Source: Lachnospiraceae bacterium
GTDB taxonomy: Bacteria > Bacillota > Clostridia > Lachnospirales > Lachnospiraceae
DNA length: 64,000 bases
Assembly (NCBI GenBank): GCA_022845955.1
Contig: AP025576.1
Location: 3,348,001-3,412,000, forward strand
Direction: 5' to 3'
In this document: in pieces, positions 62,778-64,000 of the stretch
How positions within the stretch are numbered: position 1 is the stretch's first letter
Layout of the letters: every line of letters begins with the position of its first letter
Notes under the pieces: model-generated
Told to the model about the DNA's origin: nothing
Seen by the model: the letters and a program-made list of their open reading frames with translations, nothing else
The model's database searches: none
Position numbers and translations under genes: made by a program

Positions 62778-64000
62778 ATGAGCACTTTTACATATTATAA
62801 GGACAGGCAGCGGACCATATCGTTCCCGGTGGGGGGATTAGGAACCGGAAGCATCGGGATTGCAGGAAACGGCTGTCTGATAGACTGGCAGGTATATAAC
62901 CGGCCTGCTATGGGAACGAGGAACGGCTACAGCCATTTTGCCGTGAAAGCACAGGATGAAACAGGACTGCTGGATGCCCGGGTTCTTGTGTCGGATCTGG
63001 AGAAGCCTTATATGGGGCAGGTGGATGAAAAAACTATGCTGGGTATGCCCCATTTCCGGGAACTGGTGTTTGAAGGAAGGTATCCTGTGGCGGAGCTGTC
63101 CTTCCTGGATGAAAGATTTCCGGGAAAGGTCACGATCCGGTATTATAATCCGTTTATTCCTTTAAATGATAAAGATTCCAGCATTCCCGGGTTGTTTGCG
63201 GATCTGATTGTGGAAAATACCACGGATCACACCATACGCTATACGGCGGCAGGGGTGGTAACCAATCCTAATAAAGGCCGCTGCACCAGCAACCATTATT
63301 TCGAGGACGGAAGGGTGAAGGGAATCCGTTTTGCAACGGACGGAATGGAAAAAAAGGATGTTTCCAACAGTGATTTCACCCTGGCGACGGACTCGGAGGA
63401 GGTATCATACCAGGAATACTGGTTCCGGGGGAACTGGCGGGATCATGTGGAAACCTACTGGCGGGAATTCGCTTCACGTAAACCCCTGCAGAACAGACAT
63501 TATGAGGCAGGGATCGCAGATTATAAGGATACGGGTATCCTTTGTGCCAGCCAGGTTATCGCGCCGGGGGAAAAGAAGGAATTCCATTATATACTCACCT
63601 GGAATGTACCTAACTGCAGCAATTACTGGAGCGGCCTGGATATCAGCACCTCCAATATCCATTATGATGTATGCGACCGGACACCCTGGAAAAATTATTA
63701 TGCGGTGCTTTTTCAGGATTCCCGGGCAAGCGCTGCCTATAGTCTGGAAAACCGGCCCCGCCTTCTGGCGGAAACGAGGGAATTTATGGATGCTATGTAC
63801 AGCACTTCCATCCCGGAAGAAGCCCTGGACGCGGTTACGGCAAATCTGGCAATCCTGCGTTCGCCTACCTGTCTGCGGCTGGAGGATGGATCCTTTTACG
63901 GCTGGGAGGGCTGCTTTGATGATGTGGGAAGCTGTGAAGGGACCTGTACCCATGTGTGGAATTATGCCTATGCGCTGCCTTTTCTTTTTCCTGCACTTTC
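62778..64000 (+). CDS. GH116-like glycosidase (DUF608/bile-acid beta-glucosidase type), 3' end outside window
   Basis: Open from ATG 62778 (AAAGGGAGG upstream) to the window end; 407 codons visible with no stop. The start ISFPVGGLGTGSIGIAGNGCLIDWQVYNRPA and a beta-sandwich domain match GH116N. The barrel begins near residue 345 with SIPEEALDAVTANLAILRSPT and has GWEGC and SCEGTCTHVWNYAYALPFLFPAL, family hallmarks. GH116 includes beta-glucosidase, xylosidase and N-acetylglucosaminidase activities. No signal peptide. It is the last gene visible in the operon. Confidence 0.88.
   Translation, partial: MSTFTYYKDRQRTISFPVGGLGTGSIGIAGNGCLIDWQVYNRPAMGTRNGYSHFAVKAQDETGLLDARVLVSDLEKPYMGQVDEKTMLGMPHFRELVFEGRYPVAELSFLDERFPGKVTIRYYNPFIPLNDKDSSIPGLFADLIVENTTDHTIRYTAAGVVTNPNKGRCTSNHYFEDGRVKGIRFATDGMEKKDVSNSDFTLATDSEEVSYQEYWFRGNWRDHVETYWREFASRKPLQNRHYEAGIADYKDTGILCASQVIAPGEKKEFHYILTWNVPNCSNYWSGLDISTSNIHYDVCDRTPWKNYYAVLFQDSRASAAYSLENRPRLLAETREFMDAMYSTSIPEEALDAVTANLAILRSPTCLRLEDGSFYGWEGCFDDVGSCEGTCTHVWNYAYALPFLFPAL

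Overview
The window looks like chromosome from a Gram-positive, anaerobic gut Clostridium relative, probably Lachnospiraceae. The signs are strong AGGAGG ribosome binding sites, anaerobic radical-SAM sulfatase maturation, Tn916-type Xis/Int, a DUF4317 protein, and a sugar ABC importer without its own ATPase. The genus is inference. I found no rRNA, tRNA or CRISPR array.

Bases 1-28057 are one long, AT-rich, plus-strand carbohydrate cluster. It holds an esterase fusion, five S1 sulfatases with distinct Cys-type active sites, the radical-SAM enzyme that activates them, and GH97, GH172 (DUF2961, two copies), GH42, GH43, GH29, GH95 and GH31 enzymes. None of the complete enzymes starts with a signal peptide, so the cluster appears to desulfate, deacylate and trim imported oligosaccharides in the cytosol. 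Fucose- or galactose-type, galactose and pentose linkages are all represented. A mannose-6-phosphate isomerase gene inside it is split by a 1651-bp IS110/IS1111-type insertion. The insertion's right non-coding end carries segments identical to the split target, so it may encode a bridge-type guide RNA. A second GH95 gene is cut off at 28057.

Bases 28058-44760 are a defective integrative element. The left end has repeats, two small helix-turn-helix proteins, ParA and a ParB broken by an IS200-type insertion. The middle has hypothetical membrane and accessory genes, an IS605-type tnpA-tnpB unit inserted in a small membrane gene, a DUF1351 coiled-coil protein and a GIY-YIG protein. The right end has Tn916-type excisionase and integrase. 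No conjugation or relaxase gene is seen. The sequence right of the element does not continue the GH95 gene, so the locus has been rearranged.

Bases 44761-47200 look like ordinary chromosome: an XRE regulator, a small protein, DUF4317 and a lipoprotein. Bases 47290-64000 are a second, GC-richer sugar locus. It starts with a promoter and palindromic operator, then a solute-binding lipoprotein with its frame broken at an 11-G tract, two permeases and a GH43. Divergent DUF624 and ArsR-type genes follow. Next is an operon with a sixth sulfatase, class II aldolase, PfkB kinase, aldo/keto reductase, fucose/arabinose-isomerase-like enzyme, MFS transporter, third GH172, nucleoside-hydrolase-fold enzyme and a GH116-like enzyme that runs off the window. 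Isomerase, kinase, aldolase and reductase could together take an aldose such as D-arabinose or L-fucose to DHAP plus a reduced short aldehyde. That pathway is inferred from families, not shown.
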